This document shows, piece after piece, positions 1-10,060 of a stretch of 64,000 bases of DNA (the first letter of the stretch is position 1; every line of letters begins with the position of its first letter). The stretch is from the NCBI GenBank assembly GCA_014058105.1, contig JACGCM010001594.1:1240001-1304000 (forward strand), read 5' to 3'. The notes under the pieces were generated by a model. That model did no database searches. It was not told where the DNA came from and was given only the letters and a program-made list of their open reading frames with translations. The stretch is from Kingdonia uniflora. Its lineage: Eukaryota > Streptophyta > Magnoliopsida > Ranunculales > Circaeasteraceae. The translations under genes were made by a program, and so were the position numbers.

Positions 1-886
1 AGTCCACACGACTTTATGTTCTAAGTGTCGGGGCGGAGCGGATATAAACCCCTTATAGATATCAAGTTTAGAGGGGTTCCAACCTACGGGAAGTGTTTCC
101 CGGTGAAGTTGTGGCCACCCCTTAACTTAGGGGGCGAAAGAAGAAAGTGCCCCTTCATATAGGGGGCACAAGAAGGATGGATTTGATTATGCTTTTAGTT
201 TTGCATATTATCCGCCTCGTTTCCAACTTTGTGACTATCCTGCATAATAAGAGAAAAATGATTAGTAAACTTGCGATAATAATATCTATTTAATTTCTAA
301 GTTTATTGTAGTCTATGATGTCCTGATTTTCAAATACGCATATCTTTCAGCTCGGTTGAGAGAGAAAAATAAATAATATTAATTTAGAAAGGAAAAATAT
401 TCAAGAAAAAAGTTTTCTAGAATTTTGCTTCCCTAATGCACAAAACAGGTGATGAATGTACAGCGGCGTTCTTAACGGAGACTGATCTTTTACTACTTTT
501 TCAAAAAAGGTTGTAACTCACAAACGACTAAACAGAAAAATATGATCTATAGCAATTCGGAAAGGGTTTTGAATTATCTAAAACTTTTGTAGAAAACGTA
601 TTTAGTAACTATGAAGTATAGATGATCAAAAATGGTGAAACATTCAGAAACAGACTTCACAGTTACTGTAGCACCAAAAACTCGAAACAATCTTCTTCTT
701 TTTTTAAACTAAACTCGAGAAACAGGAAGAAAAACGATAATAATAGAAACACTATATGCTATTACCAACCAACTATACTTTTAGAATCAATGAATTTAGA
801 AATTATTGGCACGGTATTTGAAAGAATTAATAAAGAAAATTAATAAAGAAAATTCAGTATTAGAGAGAATAGTTTTCAACGATGCC
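1..886 (-). mobile_element. Internal 5' region of a gypsy element, non-coding
   Basis: This stretch lies inside the reverse-strand gypsy element whose primer-binding site is at 887-904. On the reverse strand it would be the untranslated leader before gag. I find no credible gag domain; the short open frames here are AT-rich and lack recognisable motifs. The first 240 bases are richer in G and C, with short CCCCTTA/TAAGGGGG inverted pieces, and could be a different fragment. The assignment rests on position only. Confidence 0.35.
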
Positions 887-904
887 ACCCCGGCAATGGC
901 GCCA
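887..904 (-). other. Primer-binding site of a gypsy retrotransposon
   Basis: The reverse strand reads TGGCGCCATTGCCGGGGT, starting two bases after the LTR end. It begins with TGG, complementary to a tRNA 3' CCA, and matches the TGGCGCC type of site common in plant Ty3/gypsy elements of the Athila/Tat group. Which tRNA primes it was not determined. Confidence 0.7.
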
Positions 905-906
905 TT

Positions 907-2100
907 TGATGAAAGGTTTTTAGGGCCTCTAGCAAAATACATACTCAAAGTACGGTTGTCGAATTCTAGTACGAATGAGTAGGATCGAATCCACAGGAAG
1001 GTTTGTGAAAACAAATACTTTCTAGGCCTAATTACGGTTTTATAAGAGATAAATCTAAGAAGTAAAAACTAATTATAAAAATTAATGAGAGAGAGCTAAG
1101 GTTCAGACTTGGCCTCAACCTTTCAAAGCACTAATCAATATTCAACTAGATCTTAATATCTTCACCCATCATATGTTCATGTTAAGATACATACGATGTT
1201 GTAAAATAAACTACTAAATCTATGGTCAAGCATTTAGTGGTTATACTTTTAAGTGATGGTGAAGAGTGTCTTAGAGAATTATCAACTCAACCATGGCTAG
1301 GCTTGAGTGAGTTCTCTAGTATTTTTTCTTGTTTAGATCTCCAAATCAACGGTTAGTAGCACTTATTTGTATCCAAAGTTATCGTACACCAAACCGAAGC
1401 TATGGTCAAGCCTTCAATATGATACACTAACTTATTAATCATGAAGTACTAAGAGAAAACTAATTAGAACCTAATTAATACCAACTATTGCTCATCTAAG
1501 AAGAAGCATAATCCTAGCCTTAACTAGGAGATTAGCCGCTCATCTCGGACTTCATCACATTAACAACTAATTATTTACAAAAGAAAATAAAAGAGAGAAA
1601 AGACAATTAAATAAAACTAAGACTTTATTTTTTCTAAACTTGCTCCAATATGAGATGCCCTATTATAATGTGGGGAGGGTTTCTTTTATAGGAGAAGGAA
1701 CCCCAATTTAGAAACTATACATTAAATTGTAAAGAATATTTTTACAAATATATCTTCTAATTTTACAACCAATCTCCTAAGATTCTTGCATATAATTCCT
1801 TTAAGTGATGTCAATATCTTTTTTCATGGAAACTCTTGCATATATCTTCAATATAAAATATCTTCAAGGATCTTGGATGTAATATATTCTTTGATCTTAT
1901 TCTCCAAGAATATTTGTGTATATATTTATTCAATCTTGAGACCAAATATATTGTGTGTTTTAACTTTTTGTGCTATGAACTGCTGGAGATATTTTTACTT
2001 GACTTTAAAAGCTTGGTTTCTAATATCCATCTTCAATAGCTGCAATCAAACAAACGTACATAAGTACCCAAAATTAAATACAATAGACGACTAAAATACA
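907..2100 (-). mobile_element. LTR of an Athila/Tat-type gypsy element
   Basis: The LTR is bounded by TGAT at the left and ATACA at the right, so on the reverse strand it runs TGTATTTTAG to TTTCATCA. A reverse-strand TATAAAAG at 1683-1690 is a good core promoter, which makes the part right of it U3 and the part left of it R-U5. The right boundary is inferred from the TG/CA rule and from the unrelated sequence beyond it. The LTR appears to be inserted just next to the primer-binding region of the small element at 2101-2392. No second copy lies in the window to confirm the ends. Confidence 0.55.
1683..1690 (-). promoter_or_regulatory. LTR TATA box
   Basis: TATAAAAG on the reverse strand inside the 907-2100 LTR, about 780 bp before the LTR end. 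It is the expected promoter for the retrotransposon transcript. Confidence 0.5.
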
Positions 2101-2392
2101 TGTTCGGGTATATTAAAAATGACATAATTACACGTTCATCACTTTCTGCAACCTCCCAGTGAACTCACCGCCGAGTTTGATCAACGAGGGCATTGAACGA
2201 GGGTAACTCACTCTGACACCATGTAGAAATAGATTAGAGAGAGAAAAATATTATTATTGAATTGAATATTTAGGTTATATCATACTCTCTATATATATGA
2301 GAGAGATAGTAAACTACTTCTATGAATAACCAATATGGGACTAAAACAATATAAAATAGCCTTGCTAATAGACACAGGGAGGAACTTTTACA
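2101..2392 (-). mobile_element. Small iMet-primed LTR element, 5' end
   Basis: Positions 2222-2392 form a 171-bp LTR (reverse strand TGTAAAAG to TTCTACA). It is followed without a gap by TGGTGTCAGAGT (2210-2221), close to the TGGTATCAGAGC site complementary to initiator tRNA-Met. Positions 2101-2209 are the start of the internal region, cut off by the neighbouring gypsy LTR. The LTR holds a TATATATAGAGAG core near 2290. The short LTR suggests a TRIM-like or small copia element. No coding sequence remains. Confidence 0.55.
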
Positions 2393-2595
2393 TTTAAAAC
2401 ATAGATTTTAACGGCATCGACGACCTTCTCCACCTTGACATGCAAACTTTAAAGTTGTCAAACTCTTAATGTTTGAATTATTTTCTTACTTTGCATTTCC
2501 ATTGGAAGTTGTAGCACTCTAACCCACCCATCACAGCTTCTTCAGGAAGGTATCACCATCATCAATATACCTTCTCAATGCCTTTTCTTTAGGAA
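2393..2595. other. Unassigned flank of E1
   Basis: About 200 bp between the small LTR and E1 with no recognisable gene or repeat. It does not match the sequence on the other side of E1, so E1 is not flanked by two halves of one target here. Confidence 0.4.
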
Positions 2596-3103
2596 GGTAA
2601 TGGCGTATTTTTCGGGAGGAAAACCTTCTCCAATACTCGTTCGTAAGGGTTGTGCAATAAAGAAGAATCAACCAAGATTTTACGTGGAAAACTTAGTAGA
2701 AACTGAGAAAAATCACGACCTCGAGGAGGATTTTGTGTAAAATCTAGTAGATGCTAGTTATTACAAGTTTCTGAGTGTTACGTACGTTTAGGATAGAGAG
2801 ACATCCAATAAACCGGTCCTTAAAGCCTATTATCTACCTATATTTATAGCATATACAAGCAGTTTTACAAAAAGAAAGAGTCTTCTATTCCAGAGGTAGT
2901 GGGCAAACTTTGCAGATCTTTAATAGTTCCATCTTGACCAGGCTACAATGGTTACTTTTGGTAAGTCGAGGACTCTTAGAATCTTCTGGAATGCTGAGCT
3001 GTCTTCGGCTACAGAGTGCTGAGCTAACTTTGACTTTATAAGGCTGAGCTATCTTCGACTACAGAGTGTTGGCTTTATCGAATATGAGGAATATGATACT
3101 ACA
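2596..3103 (-). repeat. E1 3' LTR
   Basis: Aligns along its whole length with 13786-14292. It ends in TACTACA on the forward strand. The outer end reads GGTAATGG where the partner reads TGTAATGG, so the terminal T of the TG/CA ends is mutated. It contains the conserved CTCGAGGTCGTGGTTTT box at 2711-2726 in reverse complement. Many substitutions separate the two LTRs, so the insertion is old. Confidence 0.9.
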
Positions 3104-3288
3104 ATCGCCCCATTCTCGATAAAAGTACTTGTAGTTGTGTCGAGAAGAAAAACAGGAATATAAAGAGGTTGCCGAAATATGCAAAAGTCAGCAAATGTCA
3201 TTACCGAGGTCAAGGTGAGCTGTATCTGGGCATGTTGATTTCGAGGTATAATTAATGTGTGCATTGAATATAAGTTAAGGATGTTGGG

Positions 3289-3536
3289 TATAAATAGGGG
3301 TTTTATTGAAGGTGGATAATGGTGTTTAAGTGATGAGGTTGCCCCAATTATGGTTGTTGATGAAGTCTGGGGTTGAAGATGGTGATCTGTTGAGTAAAAG
3401 CTAGCATAGAAGGAGAGATGAATATGGGTTATGTGATCGGAGTAGAGCAGCGAAGTGGGAACAAAGATCAAACAAGAATGAGATGTTGCTGTTGGAGATG
3501 ATGGGAGCATCATGTGTATGTAAAGGTTATGTTTAG
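3289..3536 (+). promoter_or_regulatory. E1 antisense unit A: TATA box and small ORF
   Basis: TATAAATAG at 3289-3297 is followed 36 bp later by an ATG (3333) and a 67-codon frame ending at 3536, with one in-frame TAG. It lies on the strand opposite to gag-pol, about 190 bp inside the 3' LTR. The peptide is basic with a short cysteine cluster near the end and matches no family I know. E3 has a similarly placed TATA plus ORF at 47486-47907. TATA matches are frequent in AT-rich DNA, so function is inference. Confidence 0.3.
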
Positions 3537-4135
3537 AGTCAGTTTGGGGGTGAAGAAGTAGTTGTCTTTACTGGTGATGAAGATACGAAGATGGGATGGG
3601 CGTTCAGGGATCTTGCCGAACGTGTGGGTGTGTTTGCTATTTTTTACTGCCTTTTCCTATTAAAGCATCTCGTTAGAAGTTCAGTGACTTGAGAGTCATT
3701 GAGCTTGGAGGACCGGAAAGAAACTTTAATGTCTGATTCTGGTGAAAAATAGACAAAGTAAATATTGACATGTCGAGGTAATTAGCAAGAACAGTGAATT
3801 GTAATAGAAGACTATTAATTAGTAGAAGTGAATGTACTCGAAATAGATTAATATCGAATGTAAGAAATGAGTTGTAAATAAATTAATGTGTGTTTAATTT
3901 ATTGTTTGTGGTTTTGTTGTCGAGTATCTAATATGATTACAATGTGTGATAGAACTTGGTCGAATATTGGCAAGTATACAAAGTCGAATGTGTATGTAAC
4001 TGTCTAATATATGTAAATAAAAATTTGTTTAAACGAAGTGTGAGTAAACATAAATAAATCAACTGATGTCGAAAATGATCCCTTAAATATTGGTATTTGT
4101 GAAAATATGATATAATAAGGGAACGTTAATGCAAA
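3537..4135 (+). other. AT-rich antisense-region spacer
   Basis: No recognisable coding domain. TATAATAAG at 4111-4119 lies just upstream of the ORF at 4136 and may be its core promoter. Confidence 0.3.
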
Positions 4136-4363
4136 ATGAATATGGCAAGATGTTTTCCATTAGGTGATGGTATGAAGTATAAAAAAAATAATGTATATTG
4201 GTTATTGGAAAAGATGGAGCGTACACTGATAGAGATGAATGTGGTTATAGATATTCTTCAAGAGTTGGAAGGCCTGAAGGGTGAATGTACAAATTTATTA
4301 AAGGGTAGAAGATTAAGAGCCAAAGATGCTGAGAAGAAAGGTATGAGATGCTGTACTCGATGA
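4136..4363 (+). CDS. E1 antisense unit B: hypothetical 75-aa protein
   Basis: Uninterrupted 75-codon frame on the strand opposite to gag-pol, 17 bp after TATAATAAG. The product is rich in Leu, Lys and Arg with a likely amphipathic helix in the middle (heptad-like Leu spacing around residues 25-50). No family was recognised. Its place, between the 3' LTR and the main antisense gene, matches antisense unit B of E3 (46455-46769), but the proteins do not align convincingly. Confidence 0.3.
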   Translation: MNMARCFPLGDGMKYKKNNVYWLLEKMERTLIEMNVVIDILQELEGLKGECTNLLKGRRLRAKDAEKKGMRCCTR

Positions 4364-4376
4364 ACTGGGCCGTCGT

Positions 4377-4415
4377 CACGTGGTACGATGAACAATCACG
4401 TGAGGGCTATAAATA
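4377..4415 (+). promoter_or_regulatory. Promoter of E1 antisense gene: two G-boxes and TATA
   Basis: Two perfect CACGTG palindromes (4377-4382 and 4397-4402) stand 20 bp apart, and TATAAATA follows at 4408-4415. CACGTG is the G-box bound by plant bZIP and bHLH factors. The cluster sits just before a leader, a short exon and a GTTAGT donor, so it looks like a complete antisense promoter rather than a chance TATA match. Activity is inferred. Confidence 0.55.
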
Positions 4416-4435
4416 TGTCAAAGGTAGGTGACTGT

Positions 4436-4592
4436 TCAGATCACTTGCAAATTGAAAAAAAAAATTAGTGAGAGAACTATTATTTCTCATTGCTGCAGTT
4501 ATTAGATACGATTACGAATGAGGAAATTTGCGTGTTGATTGAAAGGGCAAAGCGAACGAAGGAGAGGGATACTGAACCTGCACGGCAACAAG
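4436..4592 (+). other. First exon of E1 antisense gene with splice donor
   Basis: About 25 bp after the TATA box begins a leader-like stretch that ends in AACAAG/GTTAGTAA, a good plant splice donor (GT at 4593). A candidate acceptor, GATTTACAG, ends at 5294, just before the ATG at 5304. E3 has the same plan on its reverse strand: TATA, about 230 bp, then GAAG/GTTAGT. The frame of this exon is open before the donor but the coding start is uncertain. Confidence 0.4.
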
Positions 4593-5294
4593 GTTAGTAA
4601 ATTTGTTTTTGTGTTCTTGGTTTTGTTTGTGTACAATTTACTTTATGAGTAGATGCATTATATGAAAATATGATCAATAATGAAGTGTAAATAAAAGAGA
4701 GGGGAAGGATAAATAATGACAGAGGTATTTCTGGGAATGAAATTTTGATTTCCGTGGTGGTGATTCAGAGTCTCATAAAATGGGAGGGGAGAGTTGGAAG
4801 AGAAGTAAAATGGGGTGTTGTGAGAGGAGATGATTTTGAGGGAGCAAGATATGCAAAGAATTTTTGGATTGTGCGGTTTGATCGCTGGATTCCACGTCGG
4901 AGAATGAGAATTCATATAAATGGAAATAACTGGTTTAGGCGGGAAAAGTGATAACGTCTTCGAGAAGCTATTCAACTTCCTATAAATTCGATAAGAAGAT
5001 AATAATTAACGAGTTTATCGAGGTTACTAAATTTAAATCAGAGGAAACATCGAGAACTTAGGAAATTGTGTATGAACGATAAAAATTCCAAGTGTAAAAA
5101 TTTGATATAGGTTTGATCGAGAACTATGTAAAAGTATAAATGTTAATGATTGTAACAGATGGGAAAGTAAATGAAGAGTTGGGGAGTGACCTCAATAACG
5201 ATATCTATTATGAATATGTTAACGTAAGAATATGTATATATGTATCACATATGTAAAATTCTAACTGTGTTGAAAATATGGAATCTGATTTACA
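4593..5294 (+). other. Putative intron 1 of E1 antisense gene
   Basis: Bounded by GTTAGT and TTTACAG. It contains an open frame at 4745-4951 (68 codons, many Arg and Trp) that could be an additional exon. No domain was recognised in it. Confidence 0.3.
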
Positions 5295-5303
5295 GGTTCT
5301 TAA

Positions 5304-7202
5304 ATGGCTGAACCCAATTTAAATGATGAGAAAGATATATTAAAGAGTCTTGAAGATGTAGTGTCTTTGATGATAGACGTTAGAATGTGTATGCAACAGT
5401 TGGGGGTGATACAGGGTAGGTTTGAGCAGTACAAATATAGGGGGTGGGGAAGAGTTTATGGTAGTCCCTAGTGTACATGAAGCACTTGAGAAAGAGGTGA
5501 GTGATACGGGTGTAGATCATGAGCCTCAAGCGAGTGATCGAGAAGGGAGTGGGAATGGGGAAGAAGATGTTGAAGAAGATGAAGAAGCCTGTTATAGAGA
5601 AGGTGTAGAAATGAAGAAAATTGTAAGCTTTAAAAAGAAATATGGTATCCTTGATGATGTTAGATTAGAGAAGTATCAATACGAAATGATCGACCAGGAT
5701 ATACCTTTAGATGGTATTCTTGCTCTTCGAGAATGAATAAAGAAAGGATCAAAATTACCCCTGAAGGCGGATCAGAAAAAGTTAATGAATTTCTTCGATG
5801 TAGCCCCAGGTTAATTCAATCTGAATGTATATGACCTGTTTAGGGTATATGGTGCGATAAATGGCAGACTGAAAGCCAGAGGGGATGAGGTAATAACGGT
5901 AGATGATTTGTGTATATACTACACGATGAAAATGAACCCGAAGTTAAAAGGGTATCATTATTTGGCAAGGTTTTTGAAGAGACCAATGTTTTACGATATG
6001 GTATCCACTGGAGATCAATATATAGAAGATCGATTACTAGTATCTGGAAATTATGAGTTTGATCGTAAAGATCTAGGGGAGCCGCTTAAAAGAAAAGTGT
6101 TTCATCTACGTTTGTGGTTAGGTATCTTAAATGTTTAAGTTTATGAATTGGCATATGAAATGGATTTGTATATAAAGAAAAAATTTCTCTAATTTGTGCT
6201 TGCAGCACTGAAAGAAATCGGGAAGACAGCAGTTGTAAATGAGAAGTTGTATAAGATAAGGGAAGGATTTTTTGACAGAATCGATAATTTAGCTACGAAT
6301 CAAGATCAGTTATATGAGATTTTTCAAGAAGCATGACTAAAAAGGTCATGAACCACAGGTGCCAAAGTGTCAATTATTGGGGGAAAGATGTTAGTAAACA
6401 ATAATAGACCTGCAGATGCAAGTTTTCCTTTGAATAACCCATCTATAACATGTTATAACACAGATATGAAGATTAATGCGATGCTGGGGGAGTCTCTAGG
6501 AAAAAATAGGAGGAAAAGGAAGGTAAATATGGAAAACCTTTGTTGCTGAATCCGAAGAGAACTACTCGACAATCGTCATCTGAAGCTGTCGAAGTTTCTG
6601 ATAAACCTGTTGTGGGGAGTGGGTTACCTCCACGAAGTGCGAACAGTGCCATTCCTAAGAAGACTATTGATGGGACTGCAAAGAAGGGGTTAGGGGAGGA
6701 GTTTAAAAAGGATATAGCAGAGACGATGGAAACTTTTGCTTAGGGGGCTGAGGATTTGAAGAAAGATATGGTGGACTGTATGGTGGGTATTGATAGTTTG
6801 GATACTTTTTTAGACGAAGCACATGGGAACTTGTCAAAGGTGAGAAATTTTAAAGCTTATGCTCGAATGAAAAGTTTGGCAAATTTAAAAAATAATCATT
6901 ATATGACTTTCATGCAGATTAAATCGGCGATGAGTCAAGCAATGGGACGTGTGGAGGGTAGCGGTGATTTGGCAAACTGGATGGTTGCGTATAGAAACAT
7001 CAAGAAAGAATTGACTGCCAAGAATGCAAAGTTAAATGCGACGTTAAACAGGTACAAACTGGAAGCGAATAAAATGAAGGAGGCAGCATTAGCGGAGGCG
7101 AAGAAAGTGCAAGAGAAGGAAAAGAAAGAAGCTTTAGCAAAGCAGAAATATGAATTCGAGAAGGAAGTTGATGATGTTCGAAAAGCAAAGGAGATGAATT
7201 GA
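5304..7202 (+). pseudogene. E1 antisense gene: extra-ORF protein with coiled-coil tail
   Basis: Exons in several frames encode, in order: an acidic N-terminal part (5304-5700), a globular domain (about 5750-6138), a short helical exon after a TTGCAG acceptor near 6206, a basic Ser/Pro-rich linker (6540-6740) and a long Lys/Ala/Glu coiled coil (6756-7202). The globular domain aligns by eye with the E3 domain at 44660-44953: a PL start, LN.N, then YY..K. It resembles extra-ORF proteins of Tat elements annotated as putative gypsy-type transposon protein (Pfam Transposase_28); that link is from memory and inferred. Stops at 5736, in the 5800s and at 6741 show decay, unless some are spliced out. 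It lies opposite to gag-pol between integrase and 3' LTR. The product's role is unknown. Confidence 0.55.
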
Positions 7203-7669
7203 GAATTCGGATAAATGAAGAAAAACTGTAAAAATGTCACGAAGTGAGGCAACATTTTAGAGAGTAGTTTGATGAGTCGAAAGAAAGATTATAAAGGAGT
7301 TGTTAAGGCTGGTGGGCTATCATGTGATGGCAGCTCTGATGATGAAGTACCATAGACTCCGGATGTCTGTGGAGGAATTGAAGTTGTTGATGATGTAAAG
7401 AAGATGGAGGTCGAAGGTCAGCTCGTTGGGGACATAGCAGATGTACAAGTTCCCAAAGGTCCTTTGAATGAAGAAAAATCTCCTTCAGAGATGTTAATTT
7501 GGAGTAATAAACATTAATTTTTGAAAGTTTGTAACAAATGGTCAATGGGACCAAAAATAGTTTGAATTTTGTGTTGAATGATGTGTTTGTCTGTTTTAAC
7601 ATAGTGATGACTATCTATTTAGTTTTGAAAATAAGTTGTAGTATATGTGATAGAGTTAAAGAGATCTAT
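7203..7669. other. 3' flank of the E1 antisense gene
   Basis: Separates the coiled-coil exon from the tandem array. A few further open forward codons follow 7202 but no domain is visible. It probably holds the antisense transcript's 3' untranslated region. Confidence 0.3.
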
Positions 7670-8135
7670 TGTTAGATAAATACTGGTAAAAAAGATTTTG
7701 AAGACAAGTCGAAGTAGAAAAGAGACTGTCAGATAAATTCTTGCAAAGAATATATCGAAGACAAGTCGAAGTAGTAAAGAGACTTTGTCAGATAAATACT
7801 TGTAAAGTATATATCGAAGATAAGTCAAATTAGTAAAGAGACTTTGTCAGATAAATACTTGTAAAGTATATATCGAAGACAAGCCGAAGTAGTAAAGAGA
7901 CTTTATCAGATAAATACTTGTAAAGTATATATCGAAGACAAGTCGAAGTAGTAAAGAGACTTTGTCAGATAAATACTTGTAAAGTATATATCGAAGACAA
8001 GTCGAAGTAGTAAAGAAATTTTGTCAGATAAATACTTGTAAAGTATATATCGAAGACGAGTTGAAGTAGTAAAGAGACTGTTAGATAAATACTTGTAAAG
8101 TATATATCGAAGACAAGTCGAAGTAGTAAATAATT
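7670..8135. repeat. 59-bp tandem repeat array of E1
   Basis: Eight head-to-tail copies of a unit of about 59 bp, each containing CAGATAAATACTTGTAAAG, TATATATCGAAGAC and AGTAGTAAAGAGAC. The first two copies and the last are more diverged than the middle ones, as expected if arrays grow from the centre. It sits between the end of pol and the tail of the antisense gene, the hypervariable region of Tat/Ogre elements known to spawn satellite DNA. The short peptides it can encode are by-products of the repeat. Confidence 0.9.
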
Positions 8136-8214
8136 TGCGTATATCAAAGTATTTTATTTGATTCGAGGTAAACGATTACAGTGTATCATCTGTAGAACAG
8201 TTTAAGCTAAGAAG

Positions 8215-9360
8215 TATTCCATGGGTACTCAAGCTGATCTTCATCTTTAGTTATGAGCCAATAAGTTCCACTATCTGTTTTGTTGCACACAATGTACGGT
8301 CCTTCCCAGTTTTTTGATAATTTTCCTAAGTTTTTAGGTAGGGTACGGTCTTGTATCCTTCGTAAGACAAGGTCTTTAATACCAAATTTCTATTCTCGAA
8401 CTTTTTTGTTGTAAGATTTTTTTAATGTATCATGGTAACGACCCAAATTGGCTATGGCTTTGTCCCTGGTTTCCTCGATCCAATTAAGGTTGCAAAGGAG
8501 TCTGGGCTTATTATCTTTATCAGTAATTTTTCATCGAGCACTGGGGAGATCAAGATCTGAGGGTATGACTGCTTCAGTACCGAAAGCCATCATGAAAGGC
8601 GTACACCCTGCGAAAACTCGAGGAGTGGTACAGTATGCCCATAATATACTAAGGAGTTTGTTGATCCATCTGCCTTTCTTGTCGTTGAGGCGCTTGCGCA
8701 AGCTTGACTTGATGCTCTTGTTAATGGCTTCAGCTTGACCATTGCCTTGAGGGTAATATGGTATGGAAATTATGAGCTGAATCTTGTATTTATGAAGGAA
8801 AGCGAGAACTTTAGCGCTGATGAACTGTTTACCATTATCAAAACGAATCATTTGTGGACAACCAAATCGAATAATGATGTGCTCCCAAAGGAATTTGATA
8901 ACCTCATTTTCATTAGTATGGCATAAGGGAACTGCTTCAACCCATTTGGTGAAGTAATCGATAGCCACTAAGATGAATCTTCTGTTTCCTGAAGCTGGAT
9001 GGAAATGGCCAATAAGATAGATTCCCCATCGTTTAAATGGCAAAAGGACTTTACTGATATGTAAGTCGAGGATGGGGCTCTTGATGTATTGAGCATGAAT
9101 TTGGCATTTATAGCATTTGCGAACAAAATCTTTACAGTCTTGTCTCATCTTGGGCCAATAAGTCTTTGTGTAAATGCACGTTGAGCTAGTGATCTTCCAG
9201 ACACATGTGCACCACAGATACCTTCGTGAAATTCTTTGATCATGATTTAAGCTTGTTTCTGTGATATACATTCGATATGGGGTCCTCCTCCAGTGAGTCG
9301 ATATAATATACCATTTTGAATTGTGAATCGGGGGCACTTGGCTAACAGGGATCAAACTTT
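8215..9360 (-). pseudogene. E1 integrase
   Basis: Inserts retrotransposon cDNA into the genome. The reverse strand shows the zinc-finger CYKC pair, then the rve core: an FILVAIDYFTKWVEA block, FDNG with the second catalytic Asp, and NGQAEA with the catalytic Glu. It ends with the NLGRYH...YNKKV and DLVLRR C-terminal segment at 8215-8470. The first catalytic Asp is replaced by Tyr in the block reading GIYLIG where G-D-L-I-G is expected. A stop and frame breaks occur between core and C-terminus, and the upstream HH part of the zinc finger is shifted. The enzyme is dead. Confidence 0.9.
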
Positions 9361-9506
9361 TTCTATATTACAAGGGAGGATGTTAGAGTTGAGGCATGCA
9401 GAAAATGGTTTTCTCCAGTCTTCAGGGTCGTCATCTACAGTAACGGTTAAGTAGAGTATAGACAAGATATCGAGGCTAGAGTTTTTGAGGATCTCGATGT
9501 CAAAAT

Positions 9507-10060
9507 TTAGTTTTCACTGTCTCCCAACATGGCAGCAATGTAAGCTAAGGCATCGGCATGTCGATTTTCTTGCCGAGGTAAATATGAAATTGTGGCATGC
9601 TTAAATTTTTTCATCTTATCTTCGACTAGGACAGCATAATCAACCATCTGGCCTGTTGTCTTGAAAGTATTATTGTAATGATTGGCGACGAGTAAGGAGT
9701 CGACATAAACTTCTAATTCTTCAGCTCCAAGAGCAACTGCGAGATCAAGGCCGTGCAAGATGCTTTCATACTCTATTTCATTATTGGTTGCATAGAATTT
9801 AAGTTTAAGAGCGATAATTGGAAGGTGTAACGAGTACTATGCCAATTCTGAAACCTTGTGGTCATGCGGATCCATCCGTAAAAAGTCGCCAACCAGAACT
9901 CTTAGACCTTGTGTCTGGTTTGGCAATTGAGTCGTCAGTAAAGATTTCTTCGAGTTCTTCCCAATCAGGGTCTTCAACTGGAAAATCTGCCAAAAAGTTG
10001 GCCACTGCTTGCCCCTTGATTGATATTTGAGGTTCAAAAGAAATGTCATATTCACCAAGG
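9507..10060 (-). pseudogene. E1 additional (archaeal-type) RNase H
   Basis: The reverse strand encodes NNEIEYES, GLDLAVALGAEELEVYVDS, then LPRQENRHADALA. This is the pattern of the extra RNase H found after the ordinary RT/RNase H in Tat/Ogre elements (NNEAEYEA, V.SDS.L, IPR.EN..ADALA). The N-terminal part before NNEIEYES lies in another frame. The second-motif Asp (VYVDS) and the last-motif Asp are kept. It degrades RNA in RNA-DNA hybrids in intact relatives. Confidence 0.8.

Noticed and set aside
3049..3513. 154-codon reverse frame beside the E1 3' LTR
   Set aside because: It overlaps the LTR, has no domain and low-complexity His/Ser/Thr content. The antisense forward frame at 3333-3536 is better placed, though also uncertain.
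7670..8135. CRISPR-like regular repeats
   Set aside because: Units are contiguous 59-bp tandems without variable spacers, in a plant retrotransposon.
7619..8147. Reverse-strand small proteins with repeated LLLRLVFDIYFTSIYLT words
   Set aside because: They are translations of the 59-bp tandem array; the repeat, not a protein, explains them.
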